In this document: one piece after another, positions 37,130-45,838 of the stretch | How positions within the stretch are numbered: position 1 is the first letter of the stretch | How the letters are laid out: each line of letters starts with the position of its first letter | Assembly (NCBI GenBank): GCA_040772505.1 | Contig: JAXGYA010000013.1 | Location: 1 to 64,000, forward strand | Direction: 5' to 3' | DNA from: Mariniphaga sp040772505 | Lineage (GTDB): Bacteria; Bacteroidota; Bacteroidia; Bacteroidales; Prolixibacteraceae | DNA length: 64,000 bases | The notes under the pieces: generated by a model | Database searches by the model: none | What the model was told of the DNA's origin: nothing | The model's input: only the letters and a program-made list of their open reading frames with translations | Program-made: the position numbers and the translations under genes

Positions 37130-40100
37130 ATGTTAAATAAATTTCAGGAATACAAGCAGTTAGATTTATCACAAGTCAACAATGAGGTTTTAAAACGCTG
37201 GGAGGAAGACGATACATTTCATAAAAGTATTTCCACCCGCGCAGGGCATCCATCATTTATCTTTTATGAAGGACCACCCTCTGCCAACGGAATGCCGGGA
37301 ATTCACCATGTGATGGCACGCGCTATCAAGGATATTTTCTGCCGCTATAAAACCATGAAGGGACATCGGGTATATCGCAAAGCGGGATGGGACACCCACG
37401 GGCTGCCTGTTGAACTGAGTGTTGAGCAATCACTGAACATATCAAAAGAAGATATTGGGAAGAAAATCTCCATTGAAGAATATAATGCTGCCTGCCGGAA
37501 AGAGGTGATGAAATATACCCGCGAATGGGAAGAACTCACCCGGATTATGGGATACTGGGTAAACATGGACGACCCGTATGTTACCTATGAAAGCAAATAT
37601 ATTGAAACGGTGTGGTGGCTGCTGAAACAAATCTACGACAAGGGACTGCTCTACAAAGGCTACACGATTCAGCCCTATTCACCTGCCGCAGGCACAGGGC
37701 TCAGCTCCCACGAGCTGAACCAGCCGGGATGCTACCGCGATGTGAAAGACACCACTGTAGTGGCTCAGTTTAAGGCTGTTCGCAATCAGAATTCTGAATT
37801 TCTTTTTAAAGGTGTTGAGACTGATCTCTATTTTTTGGCATGGACTACCACTCCATGGACACTGCCTTCAAATACTGCCCTTGCTGTTGGAGCACAAATT
37901 AAGTATGTGAAAATTCTCACTCTCAACCCCTATTCAGGAACTCCGGTTACGCTGATTCTTGCAAGAGAACTGCTGAAAGTATATTTTGATGCGGCTAACG
38001 AAAACGCCCCGTTTGATGAATATAAACACGGCAACAAAAACATACCCTACAAAATATTGGCTGAATATACAGGAAATCAACTGACAGGTGTCAGCTATGA
38101 GCAGCTCATTGACTGGGTGAAACCCAAAGGAAGGGCTTTTGAAGTGATAACCGGTGATTTTGTAACTACCGAAGATGGCACCGGGATTGTGCACATTGCA
38201 CCCACTTTTGGTGCAGATGACGACCGCGTGGCAAAACAAACCGGCATTTCCCCGTTGATTGTTGAAGATGCTGACGGTAAAACACAAGCTCTGGTAGATC
38301 GAAAAGGACGTTTTTTCCGTATTGCGGAAATGGAAGGAAGTTTTGTTGAAAATTATGTAAACACTGATAAATACCGTGATTTTTCCGGTCGGTATGTAAA
38401 AAACGAATACGACGAAAAGTTGACTGAAGCCGACCCCACCGTTGATGTGGATATTTCCGTGATGCTGAAGCTGGAAAATAAAGCTTTCAAGATTGAAAAA
38501 TATGTGCACACCTATCCACACTGCTGGAGAACCGATAAGCCGGTGCTCTATTATCCACTCGATTCCTGGTTTATTAAAACTACTGCGGTCAAAGAACGGA
38601 TGGTTGAACTGAACAACACCATTAACTGGAAACCTGCATCAACCGGAATCGGGCGATTTGGCAACTGGCTGGAAAATCTGGTGGACTGGAACCTGAGCCG
38701 CTCGCGCTTTTGGGGAACTCCGCTGCCAATCTGGCGCACAGAAGACGGAACAGAAGAAATTTGCATCGGCTCAACAGAAGAGCTGATGGCTGAAATCGGG
38801 AAGTCAATGGAAGCAGGTGTAATGACCGAAAATCCCTATTCAGATTTTGAGCCCGGTAACCTCTCGAAAGAGAATTATGAAAAAATTGACCTTCACAAAC
38901 CTTATATTGATAATATAATTCTGGTTTCACCAACGGGCAAAAAAATGTTCCGCGAACCCGATCTGATTGATGTTTGGTTTGATTCGGGGGCGATGCCTTA
39001 TGCACAGCACCACTATCCGTTTGAGGCTCCCTCTAACTCCCCCAAAGGGGGAGGAATAGAAGCCCCCTCCGGCTCCCCCAAAGGGGGAGTGCAGGCTCCG
39101 AACTGGCAAACTGCAAGGGATTCAAGTTATGGTCTCTTGAAAGAGTTGGCTCAAAAACAAAAACAAAATCTGACTGATGCTGAGGTTTTTCTTTGGAAGA
39201 ATTTGAAAGAGAAACAATTGGATGGATATAAATTTCGGCGGCAACATATTATTGATCAGTTTATTGCTGATTTCGTTTGTCTGGAAAAACAATTAATTGT
39301 TCAAGTAGATGGCGGTTATCATTCACTTCCTGAAAATCATATTTCTGATGAACAAAGCACCCAAATTCTGAATGAATTAGGCTTTGAGGTAATTTGCTTT
39401 TCAAATGAGGAAATTATCAATGATATTGAAGGAGTACTTCACAAAATAACCACTGTCTTAAACTCCCTTCCCCTAAGGGAAAGGGTCGGGGAAGGGGCTC
39501 CCTCCCTTTTCCCTGCCGATTTTATTGCAGAAGGTGTGGACCAGACCCGCGGATGGTTTTTTACGTTGCACGCCATTGCCACCATGGTAAGCGATTCGGT
39601 AGCATTTAAAAATATTATTTCTAACGGTCTGGTGCTGGACAAAAATGGGAACAAAATGTCGAAACGCCTCGGCAATGCCGTTGACCCGTTTGAAACCATC
39701 AAAAATTACGGTTCCGACCCGTTGCGCTGGTATATGATTACCAACTCCCAGCCCTGGGATAACCTGAAATTTGATATGGATGGTGTAGAGGAAGTAAAAA
39801 GGAAATTCTTCGGAACGCTTTACAACACCTACAACTTTTTTGCATTGTATGCCAATGTGGATAATTTCCGATATGCAGAAAAAGATATTCCCATAGTTCA
39901 GCGTCCGGAGCTTGACCGCTGGATAATTTCACTGCTCAACTCACTGGTGAAAGAAGTGGGCGAAAGTTATGAAACTTATGAACCCACACGGGCAGGACGT
40001 GCCATCTCGGAATTTGTTACTGAAAATCTGAGCAACTGGTTTGTGAGATTAAGCAGAAAAAGATACTGGGGCGGCGGTTATTCCGAAGATAAAATTTCAG

Positions 40101-41026
40101 CCTTCCAGACATTGTACACTGCATTGACAACCGTTGCGAAGCTCATGGCGCCTGTCGCTCCGTTCTATGCCGATCTGCTCTACAACGATTTGAATAATAT
40201 AACCGGAAAGGAGCCGCTTCAGAGTGTTCATCTGGTCGATTTTCCGAAATACGATGAGGCGCTGATTGATAAGAATCTGGAAGAAAAAATGACCATTGCG
40301 CAGAGAGCATCTTCCCTGATTTTGGCGTTGCGCCGAAAAGAGAAACTGAAAGTCCGGCAACCATTGGCAAAAATCATGGTTCCTGTTCTCAACGCACATT
40401 TCAGGGAGCAGTTTGAGGCAGTGAAAGATATTATTCTTGCAGAGGTGAACGTAAAAAATGTGGAATACATCACAGACACAGAGGGTATCATCAAAAAGAA
40501 GGTGAAACCTGATTTTAAAAAGCTTGGACCAAGGTTTGGAAAGCTGATGAAAGAAGTTTCAGCAGCAATTGCACAGTTTGATCAGCACAAAATTGCACAA
40601 CTGGAAAGTAATGGTTCTGTAAATATTGAAGCCGGCAACCGGCAGGTCGAAATTGCACTGGGGGATGTTGAAATTCTCACCGAAGATATCCCGGGCATGG
40701 TGGTAGCAACTGAGGGACAAATGACCATAGCGCTGGATATTGAATTAACCGAAGAGCTGAAACAGGAAGGCATTGCCCGCGAATTCATCAATAAAATTCA
40801 AAATCTCAGGAAGGAGAGCGGTTTTGAAGTAACAGACAGAATAAGACTGGTGATTCAGGAGCATGATGAAATAAACAGTGCAGTGATGAATTTTAAAAGT
40901 TATATTTGCACTCAAACTTTGGCAACTGATCTCCGTCTGGCAAAAGTGCTGAATACGGAGAATGCCAGAGAGGTTGAGATTGATAAGGATATATTGGTAA
41001 AGATTATTGTTGAAAAACAGGTTTGA
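37130..41026 (+). CDS. ileS: Isoleucyl-tRNA synthetase with an in-frame DUF559 insertion
   Basis: Charges tRNA-Ile with isoleucine in the cytoplasm. The start at 37130 (MLNKFQEYKQLD) follows AAGGAG. The catalytic signature appears as GIHH (residues 57-60, the HIGH-box variant of eukaryote-like IleRS) and KMSKR (about residue 842); the editing domain (TTPWTLPSNTALAVG) and anticodon-binding C-terminus are present. The protein is 1298 residues, about 160 longer than relatives, because residues 633-792 (39026-39505) are foreign: they split ...QHHYPFE from LFPADFIAEGVDQTRGWF, which are normally separated by only a few residues. The essential catalytic segments on both sides are intact and the frame is kept, so the enzyme is probably functional with a surface bulge. 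The eukaryote-like type is associated with mupirocin tolerance. Confidence 0.95.
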   Translation: MLNKFQEYKQLDLSQVNNEVLKRWEEDDTFHKSISTRAGHPSFIFYEGPPSANGMPGIHHVMARAIKDIFCRYKTMKGHRVYRKAGWDTHGLPVELSVEQSLNISKEDIGKKISIEEYNAACRKEVMKYTREWEELTRIMGYWVNMDDPYVTYESKYIETVWWLLKQIYDKGLLYKGYTIQPYSPAAGTGLSSHELNQPGCYRDVKDTTVVAQFKAVRNQNSEFLFKGVETDLYFLAWTTTPWTLPSNTALAVGAQIKYVKILTLNPYSGTPVTLILARELLKVYFDAANENAPFDEYKHGNKNIPYKILAEYTGNQLTGVSYEQLIDWVKPKGRAFEVITGDFVTTEDGTGIVHIAPTFGADDDRVAKQTGISPLIVEDADGKTQALVDRKGRFFRIAEMEGSFVENYVNTDKYRDFSGRYVKNEYDEKLTEADPTVDVDISVMLKLENKAFKIEKYVHTYPHCWRTDKPVLYYPLDSWFIKTTAVKERMVELNNTINWKPASTGIGRFGNWLENLVDWNLSRSRFWGTPLPIWRTEDGTEEICIGSTEELMAEIGKSMEAGVMTENPYSDFEPGNLSKENYEKIDLHKPYIDNIILVSPTGKKMFREPDLIDVWFDSGAMPYAQHHYPFEAPSNSPKGGGIEAPSGSPKGGVQAPNWQTARDSSYGLLKELAQKQKQNLTDAEVFLWKNLKEKQLDGYKFRRQHIIDQFIADFVCLEKQLIVQVDGGYHSLPENHISDEQSTQILNELGFEVICFSNEEIINDIEGVLHKITTVLNSLPLRERVGEGAPSLFPADFIAEGVDQTRGWFFTLHAIATMVSDSVAFKNIISNGLVLDKNGNKMSKRLGNAVDPFETIKNYGSDPLRWYMITNSQPWDNLKFDMDGVEEVKRKFFGTLYNTYNFFALYANVDNFRYAEKDIPIVQRPELDRWIISLLNSLVKEVGESYETYEPTRAGRAISEFVTENLSNWFVRLSRKRYWGGGYSEDKISAFQTLYTALTTVAKLMAPVAPFYADLLYNDLNNITGKEPLQSVHLVDFPKYDEALIDKNLEEKMTIAQRASSLILALRRKEKLKVRQPLAKIMVPVLNAHFREQFEAVKDIILAEVNVKNVEYITDTEGIIKKKVKPDFKKLGPRFGKLMKEVSAAIAQFDQHKIAQLESNGSVNIEAGNRQVEIALGDVEILTEDIPGMVVATEGQMTIALDIELTEELKQEGIAREFINKIQNLRKESGFEVTDRIRLVIQEHDEINSAVMNFKSYICTQTLATDLRLAKVLNTENAREVEIDKDILVKIIVEKQV
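39026..39505 (+). mobile_element. 480-bp in-frame element inside ileS encoding a DUF559 (Vsr-like) nuclease domain
   Basis: Exactly 160 codons. The left end carries two palindromes CTCCCCCAAAGGGGGAG (39037-39053, 39073-39089), translated as SPKGG repeats. The middle (about 39120-39450) is a DUF559 domain: LTDAEVFLWKNLKEKQL, YKFRRQHIIDQFIADFVC, LIVQVDGGYHSLP, ILNELGFEVICFSNEEI. The right end holds the hairpin CCCTTCCCC (39465-39473) / GGGGAAGGG (39488-39496). GGCTCCCTC occurs at both borders (39025-39033, 39496-39504), a possible target duplication. No intein splicing motifs are present, so the segment stays in the protein. Family members usually have Glu where this has Gln725 in LIVQVDGG, so the nuclease may be inactive. 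Confidence 0.85.
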
Positions 41027-41117
41027 GAATTCATGTAGTGCTTGAAAATAGTAATAATTTTTGCTATTTTGGAGCAAATCTACAAATGGAAGTTTGAAAA
41101 TTTTAAATCCTATTGTT

Positions 41118-41495
41118 ATGGTGAAAAAGACCAGATATTCGGATAAGGAGCTGATGGAATTTAAAGAGCTTATTCTGGAAAAATTAAAAAAAGCACAGGA
41201 TGATTATCAGATGTACAGAAATTCCATTACTCTTGGCGATGGTAACGATACACAGGATACTTCGCCTACATTTAAGGTTCTTGAAGAGGGCGCCGCTACC
41301 CTTTCCAAGGAAGAAGCAGGCAAACTTGCTCAAAGGCAATTGAAGTTTATTCAGCATTTGCAGGCAGCGCTTGTTCGCATTGAGAACAAAACCTATGGAA
41401 TTTGTCGCGAAACCGGGAATCTGATTCCTAAAGAGCGTTTGCGCGCAGTGCCTCATGCAACTTTGAGCATTGATGCAAAAAAGAACCAAAAGTAG
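41118..41495 (+). CDS. DksA/TraR-family protein with a degenerate zinc finger
   Basis: A 125-residue protein from ATG 41118. A long coiled-coil helix pair (ELMEFKELILEKLKKAQDDY, LAQRQLKFIQHLQAALVRI) with an acidic tip fits the DksA/TraR fold that enters the RNA polymerase secondary channel. The finger region YGICRETGNLIPKERLRAVP keeps only one of the four zinc cysteines, as is common in Bacteroidota members. It probably modulates transcription with ppGpp. It lies between ileS and lspA, a conserved Bacteroidota order. Confidence 0.85.
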   Translation: MVKKTRYSDKELMEFKELILEKLKKAQDDYQMYRNSITLGDGNDTQDTSPTFKVLEEGAATLSKEEAGKLAQRQLKFIQHLQAALVRIENKTYGICRETGNLIPKERLRAVPHATLSIDAKKNQK

Positions 41496-41561
41496 CTGCC
41501 AGGATAAACTTTAATGTTTCGCGGAAATTGAAGTTAAAAACAGAAAAATTTGTTACTTAAC

Positions 41562-42251
41562 ATGAAAAACCGTACGCGCAAGCTGCTGTGCATCATTTTT
41601 CTTATTTTAACTGCAGACCAGGCTCTTAAAGTCTGGATAAAAACCAGTTTGTCATTGGGCGAAGAGATCGTTGTTTTCAAGGATTGGTTCATCATCCATT
41701 TTGTGGAGAACAACGGAATGGCATTTGGCTTTGAGTTTGCCGGCGAATATGGAAAACTTTTTTTAAGCATTTTTAGAATTATTGCAGTCATTGCCATTGG
41801 CTGGTATCTTTTCAGGCTTGCCCGAATCAAGGAGTCTCCCTTCGGTTTTTTAGTGTGCATCGCACTCATCTTTGCGGGAGCCGTTGGTAATATTATCGAC
41901 AGCCTGTTCTACGGAATAATTTTCAGCGACAGTTACGGTCGAGTAGCTGAGTTTATGCCTGCAAATGGCGGGTATTCATCATTACTCCACGGTAGGGTGG
42001 TGGATATGTTCTATTTTCCAATTATTCAGACTACGCTGCCCCAATGGCTGCCCATTTGGGGAGGAAATAACTTTACCTTTTTTAGACCGGTATTTAATAT
42101 TGCCGATTCATCAATCACTGTTGGTATTTTCTCTTTAATTCTGTTCTACCGGAAACAATTCAACAGTCTCGGCAAAGAAAAACATGAGGAGGAAATTGAT
42201 GAAATTGAAGAATTTGATGGCTCTTCTGAAAATGCAACGCTTGAAAACTGA
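41562..42251 (+). CDS. lspA: Lipoprotein signal peptidase (signal peptidase II)
   Basis: A 229-residue inner-membrane aspartic protease that removes signal peptides from prolipoproteins after lipidation. The start is ATG 41562; the upstream TTG at 41550 only adds four residues. Four membrane segments are visible (LLCIIFLILTADQALKVW, LFLSIFRIIAVIAIGWYLF, FGFLVCIALIFAGAVGNIID, ITVGIFSLILFY). The conserved NNGMAFG, GNIIDS and NIADSSI carry the catalytic Asp pair. The insertion with EFMPANGGYSSLLHGRVVDM and an acidic C-terminal tail are typical of the longer Bacteroidota form. Confidence 0.94.
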   Translation: MKNRTRKLLCIIFLILTADQALKVWIKTSLSLGEEIVVFKDWFIIHFVENNGMAFGFEFAGEYGKLFLSIFRIIAVIAIGWYLFRLARIKESPFGFLVCIALIFAGAVGNIIDSLFYGIIFSDSYGRVAEFMPANGGYSSLLHGRVVDMFYFPIIQTTLPQWLPIWGGNNFTFFRPVFNIADSSITVGIFSLILFYRKQFNSLGKEKHEEEIDEIEEFDGSSENATLEN

Positions 42252-42320
42252 AGAAAAAACTCAACTGCAAGTCTGAGCATTTCACATGATATTTACTTTT
42301 GATACAACATTTCAGCTGCT

Positions 42321-43796
42321 ATGAAGAATCAACTGACTATTTACAATACGCTCACACGAAAAAAGGAGTTGTTCAAACCACTGATTGAAAAAAGAGTGGG
42401 ACTATATGTTTGTGGGCCTACGGTTTACAGTGATTCTCACCTGGGGCATGCACGCCCAAACATCACTTTTGATGTGTTGTACCGCTATCTCACCTTTCTT
42501 GGGTATAAAGTTCGCTATGTGCGCAACATAACAGATGTGGGACACCTCGAAAATGAAGCTGAAGAGTCCGGTGAAGATAAAATATTGAAAAAAGCACGTA
42601 TCGAACAACTTGAACCTATGGAAATTGTTCAGAAATATATGAACACCTTCCACAAAAACATGCAGCAGCTGAATGTTCTTTCGCCCGGCATTGAGCCGCG
42701 TGCTTCAGGGCATATCATTGAGCAACAGCAATATATAGACTTAATTTTAAGAAATGGATATGCATATGAAGTGAACGGCTCGGTTTATTTTGATGTAGAA
42801 AAGTATAATGAAAAATATGATTACGGAATACTCTCGGGAAGAAATCTCGAAGATTTAAGAGCCAACACCCGTCCGCTGGATGGGCAGGATGAGAAGAAGA
42901 ACTCCTTTGATTTTGCGTTATGGAAAAAGGCGTCGCCTGAGCATATAATGCGCTGGCCTTCGAAGTGGAGCGAAGGGTTTCCAGGATGGCATCTTGAGTG
43001 CTCTGCCATGAGTAATAAGTACTTAGGTGAAGTCTTTGATATTCACGGAGGTGGGATGGATCTGATTTTCCCGCATCACGAATGCGAGATTGCCCAGTCA
43101 TCTGCCGGTCACGGGAGAGGACCTGCACGTTACTGGATGCACAACAATATGATAACTATCAACGGGCAGAAAATGGCACGCTCATTGGGAAATTTCATCA
43201 CCTTGGATGAGTTGTTTTCGGGAAATCATGAAATATTAGAAAGGGAGTGGTCGCCAATGACCGTGCGCTTTTTTATTCTGCAGGCACACTACCGGAGCAC
43301 CCTCAATTTTTCAAACGAAGCGCTGCTGGCATCTGAAAAAGGATTGGAGCGCCTTTGGGCTGCAATGGAATTGCTTGATAAACTGCCCGTTTCAGAAAAA
43401 TCAACCATTGATGTTGCCGCACTCAGGGAGAAGTGTTTTGCAGCGCTAAATGATGATTTAAACAGTCCAATTGCCATTGCACATCTGTTTGACAGTGTTC
43501 GGATGGTAAATATAATCAATACCGGACAGGAAAAAATCAGTCAGAATGACCTGAATGAGTTGAAACAATTGTTTCAGACGGTTGCAGTGGATATTTTGGG
43601 ATTAGTACCGGACACAGGTTCTCTGAATGAAAAAACAGACGAAACGCTGAACAGAGCAGTTGAACTTTTGCTGAATCTCAGGCTTGATGCAAAGAACAAA
43701 AAAGAGTGGTCAACTGCCGATAAAATCCGCGAAGGTCTGAATGCATTGGGAATAGAGATAAAAGACACCAAGGAAGGGTTTGAGTGGAAAATTTAA
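42321..43796 (+). CDS. cysS: Cysteinyl-tRNA synthetase
   Basis: A 491-residue class I synthetase that charges tRNA-Cys. Seen: YVCGPTVYSDSHLGHARPN with the zinc Cys and HIGH box, WHLECSAMS, GGGMDLIFPHHECEIAQS with the other zinc ligands, and KMARSLGN in the KMSKS position (Ala-Arg in place of Ser-Lys). The C-terminal anticodon-binding part is present and length is normal. It follows lspA by 69 bp. Confidence 0.95.
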   Translation: MKNQLTIYNTLTRKKELFKPLIEKRVGLYVCGPTVYSDSHLGHARPNITFDVLYRYLTFLGYKVRYVRNITDVGHLENEAEESGEDKILKKARIEQLEPMEIVQKYMNTFHKNMQQLNVLSPGIEPRASGHIIEQQQYIDLILRNGYAYEVNGSVYFDVEKYNEKYDYGILSGRNLEDLRANTRPLDGQDEKKNSFDFALWKKASPEHIMRWPSKWSEGFPGWHLECSAMSNKYLGEVFDIHGGGMDLIFPHHECEIAQSSAGHGRGPARYWMHNNMITINGQKMARSLGNFITLDELFSGNHEILEREWSPMTVRFFILQAHYRSTLNFSNEALLASEKGLERLWAAMELLDKLPVSEKSTIDVAALREKCFAALNDDLNSPIAIAHLFDSVRMVNIINTGQEKISQNDLNELKQLFQTVAVDILGLVPDTGSLNEKTDETLNRAVELLLNLRLDAKNKKEWSTADKIREGLNALGIEIKDTKEGFEWKI

Positions 43797-43843
43797 AGCC
43801 CCATCCCCGGCCCTTCCCCAAAAGGGAAGGGAGTTTAGGACAG
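43797..43843. repeat. Palindromic repeat related to the right end of the ileS insertion
   Basis: Contains CCCTTCCC-CAAAA-GGGAAGGG (about 43811-43832). The reverse complement of the whole stretch matches 39458-39504, the right end of the DUF559 element in ileS, through TAAACTCCCTTCCC and the GGGAAGGG arm to GGGG(A/C). It is a solo copy without a DUF559 frame and starts right after the cysS stop. Confidence 0.7.
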
Positions 43844-43917
43844 TGCCAAATTTTATATAGCAAGGCGTTTTAAAATATAAGCGAATAATTGATAATAATT
43901 GTATAATATTTCCTCAC

Positions 43918-43942
43918 GTCCCTCTCGGGGGATTTAGGGAGC
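43918..43942. repeat. Second GC-rich palindrome upstream of ribE
   Basis: GTCCCTCTCGGGGGATTTAG then GGAGC. CCCTC / GGG and the surrounding bases form an imperfect hairpin of the same style as the SPKGG palindromes in ileS. The 74 bp between it and the first repeat (43844-43917) are AT-rich with no gene. The ribE ribosome-binding site (TTAGGAG) follows directly. Confidence 0.5.
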
Positions 43943-43957
43943 TTTAGGAGTTTAAAT

Positions 43958-44572
43958 ATGTTTTCAGGAATAATTGAAGAGTTTGGGACAGTAACGGCAA
44001 TAGAAAAGGAGAAGGGAAATGTTCATTTCACGCTCACCTGCTCATTTGCCAGCGAGTTGAAGGTTGACCAGAGCCTTTCACACAACGGCGTCTGTTTAAC
44101 GGTGGTGGAAGTGGATAAAGAAAATAAAACCTATAAAGTAACCGCCATAAAGGAGACCTTGATGAAGTCGAACCTTGGGCTTCTCGAAGTTGGTTCAAAG
44201 GTGAATCTTGAGCGCAGCATGGTAATGAATGGCCGGCTTGACGGGCATATTGTTCAGGGGCATGTGGATCAAACCGCTGTGTGCACAAAAGTGGAGGAAG
44301 CAGACGGAAGCTGGTACTATACCTTTGAATACGACTTTGATATTGCAAAGGCAAGGCAAGGCTACATGACCGTTGAAAAGGGCTCTGTTTCAGTGGATGG
44401 CGTCAGTCTCACGGTTGTAAACTCAAAAGACAATTCATTTCAGGTAGCCATTATACCTTTCACTTATGAGGTAACGAACTTTCATACCTACAAAAAAGGA
44501 ACGGTGGTAAACCTTGAATTTGATATTATTGGAAAATACCTGAGCAAGCTCAACACATACAATAAATCTTAG
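43958..44572 (+). CDS. ribE: Riboflavin synthase, alpha subunit
   Basis: A 204-residue enzyme that dismutates two 6,7-dimethyl-8-ribityllumazine molecules to riboflavin. It begins with MFSGIIEEFGTV and contains two similar lumazine-binding barrels: the first with LSHNGVCLTVVEV and GRLDGHIVQGHVD, the second with VSVDGVSLTVVNS and FTYEVTNFH. No FMN riboswitch is recognisable in the preceding repeat-filled gap. Symbol usage varies (ribC/ribE). Confidence 0.93.
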   Translation: MFSGIIEEFGTVTAIEKEKGNVHFTLTCSFASELKVDQSLSHNGVCLTVVEVDKENKTYKVTAIKETLMKSNLGLLEVGSKVNLERSMVMNGRLDGHIVQGHVDQTAVCTKVEEADGSWYYTFEYDFDIAKARQGYMTVEKGSVSVDGVSLTVVNSKDNSFQVAIIPFTYEVTNFHTYKKGTVVNLEFDIIGKYLSKLNTYNKS

Positions 44573-44680
44573 AGTCCATTTGAGAAATGAGCTGTTCAGA
44601 AGCTATCTGCTTCCCAAACAAAATTTCACAACCGATGTTTTGCTGCTACAGATTTTGTATTTTTATAAAAACTTTATGCA

Positions 44681-45409
44681 ATGAATAGAACAGCGCTCAT
44701 AACCGGAGCTCCAAAACGTATGGGGCGTTCTTTAGCCGAACATCTGGCAGTCAGCGGATGGAATATTATTATCCATTTCAACTCTTCGGAACAACCGGCA
44801 GAAGAGCTGGAAAATTCACTTAGCAGCAAGTATCCCAATCAGAAATTCCATAGAATCAAAGCCAATTTCTCAAACGAAAATGAAGTGGGGCAGCTCATTC
44901 CATCAGTGGTATCAAAATTTGGTGTCTTTGAACTATTGGTGAACAATGCATCTGTTTTTACTCCGGGGCGGCTGAAGGAAACTGACAATCACCTGTTCAA
45001 CAAACAAATGGACATAAACCTGAAAGCTCCGTTTCTGCTCATGCGTGATTTTGCCGTTTTTTGCAAAAAAGGCAACATCATCAATTTCGTGGACACCCGG
45101 ATTTCCACTAACAAAAGCAGTCATGCTGCTTATTCGCTCTCCAAAAAAGGACTTTGGGAGCTTACTAAAATGGCGGCACTGGAGTTTGCTCCCGCAATTC
45201 GGGTCAATGCCATTGCACCGGGAGTGACGCTTCCACCTGAAGATAAAGATGAAAATTATCTGAACAAGCTGGCTGAAAATATTCCTATGAAAAAACCGGG
45301 CGGAGTGGCACCAATCCTGAAAAGTGTCGATTTTATTTTGAGAAATGATCACCTCACCGGGCAGTTGATATATGCCGATGGTGGAGAAAACCTTGGGCAA
45401 AATGGATAA
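44681..45409 (+). CDS. Short-chain dehydrogenase, FolM-like pteridine reductase
   Basis: A 242-residue SDR. N-terminal NAD(P)-binding ALITGAPKRMGRSLAEHL with a basic residue after the Gly motif, as in NADPH-dependent pteridine reductases; NNAS motif (LLVNNASVF); catalytic Tyr and Lys in HAAYSLSKKG; late INPG-like AIAPGVTLP. Its place directly before folB and folK suggests dihydromonapterin or dihydrofolate reduction in the folate pathway. A general SDR role cannot be excluded. Confidence 0.78.
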   Translation: MNRTALITGAPKRMGRSLAEHLAVSGWNIIIHFNSSEQPAEELENSLSSKYPNQKFHRIKANFSNENEVGQLIPSVVSKFGVFELLVNNASVFTPGRLKETDNHLFNKQMDINLKAPFLLMRDFAVFCKKGNIINFVDTRISTNKSSHAAYSLSKKGLWELTKMAALEFAPAIRVNAIAPGVTLPPEDKDENYLNKLAENIPMKKPGGVAPILKSVDFILRNDHLTGQLIYADGGENLGQNG

Positions 45410-45475
45410 ACTGTTTATCTTTCAATCAAAATTCCGTAAGGATTAAAAGAGATAGAAACAAATAATCATTTCAGT

Positions 45476-45832
45476 ATGACCAGGATAAAAGTAAAGAACC
45501 TGCTGCTCCGCACCTATATCGGGTTTAATCCCGAAGAGCAGGAGAACAAGCAGGATGTTATTATTAACTTTGAAATTGAAACCGAAGTTTCACAGGAAGC
45601 GCTTGAGACGGATGAGCCGGACGACATTCTGGATTATAAAATAATTACAAAAAAGATTATTGAACTGGTACAGAACGGACGGTTTAACTTATTGGAGGTG
45701 CTAACAAAAAAAATTTTGGATCTGATCATGGAAGACAAAAGAGTGAAATGGGCAAAGGTTGAAGTGGATAAACCACATGCACTGCGTTTTGCCGGTTCAG
45801 TTTCATTGGAAATGCAAAAAATCAGAAATTAA
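45476..45832 (+). CDS. folB: Dihydroneopterin aldolase
   Basis: A 118-residue enzyme of folate synthesis that converts 7,8-dihydroneopterin to 6-hydroxymethyl-dihydropterin and glycolaldehyde. Conserved: RTYIGFNPEEQENKQDVIIN, DILDYKIITKKI and the final KPHALRFAGSVSLEM. Length is normal. It is followed 6 bp later by folK, which uses its product. Confidence 0.93.
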   Translation: MTRIKVKNLLLRTYIGFNPEEQENKQDVIINFEIETEVSQEALETDEPDDILDYKIITKKIIELVQNGRFNLLEVLTKKILDLIMEDKRVKWAKVEVDKPHALRFAGSVSLEMQKIRN

Positions 45833-45838
45833 TTTAAA

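Noticed and set aside
39026..39505. Intein or self-splicing intron in ileS
   Set aside because: No Cys/Ser start, no HN-Cys end, no intein blocks A/B/F/G, and the reading frame is open throughout with palindromic ends, so splicing is not supported.
43797..43957. FMN riboswitch before ribE
   Set aside because: The gap is filled by palindromic repeats and AT-rich DNA; none of the conserved FMN aptamer segments are visible.
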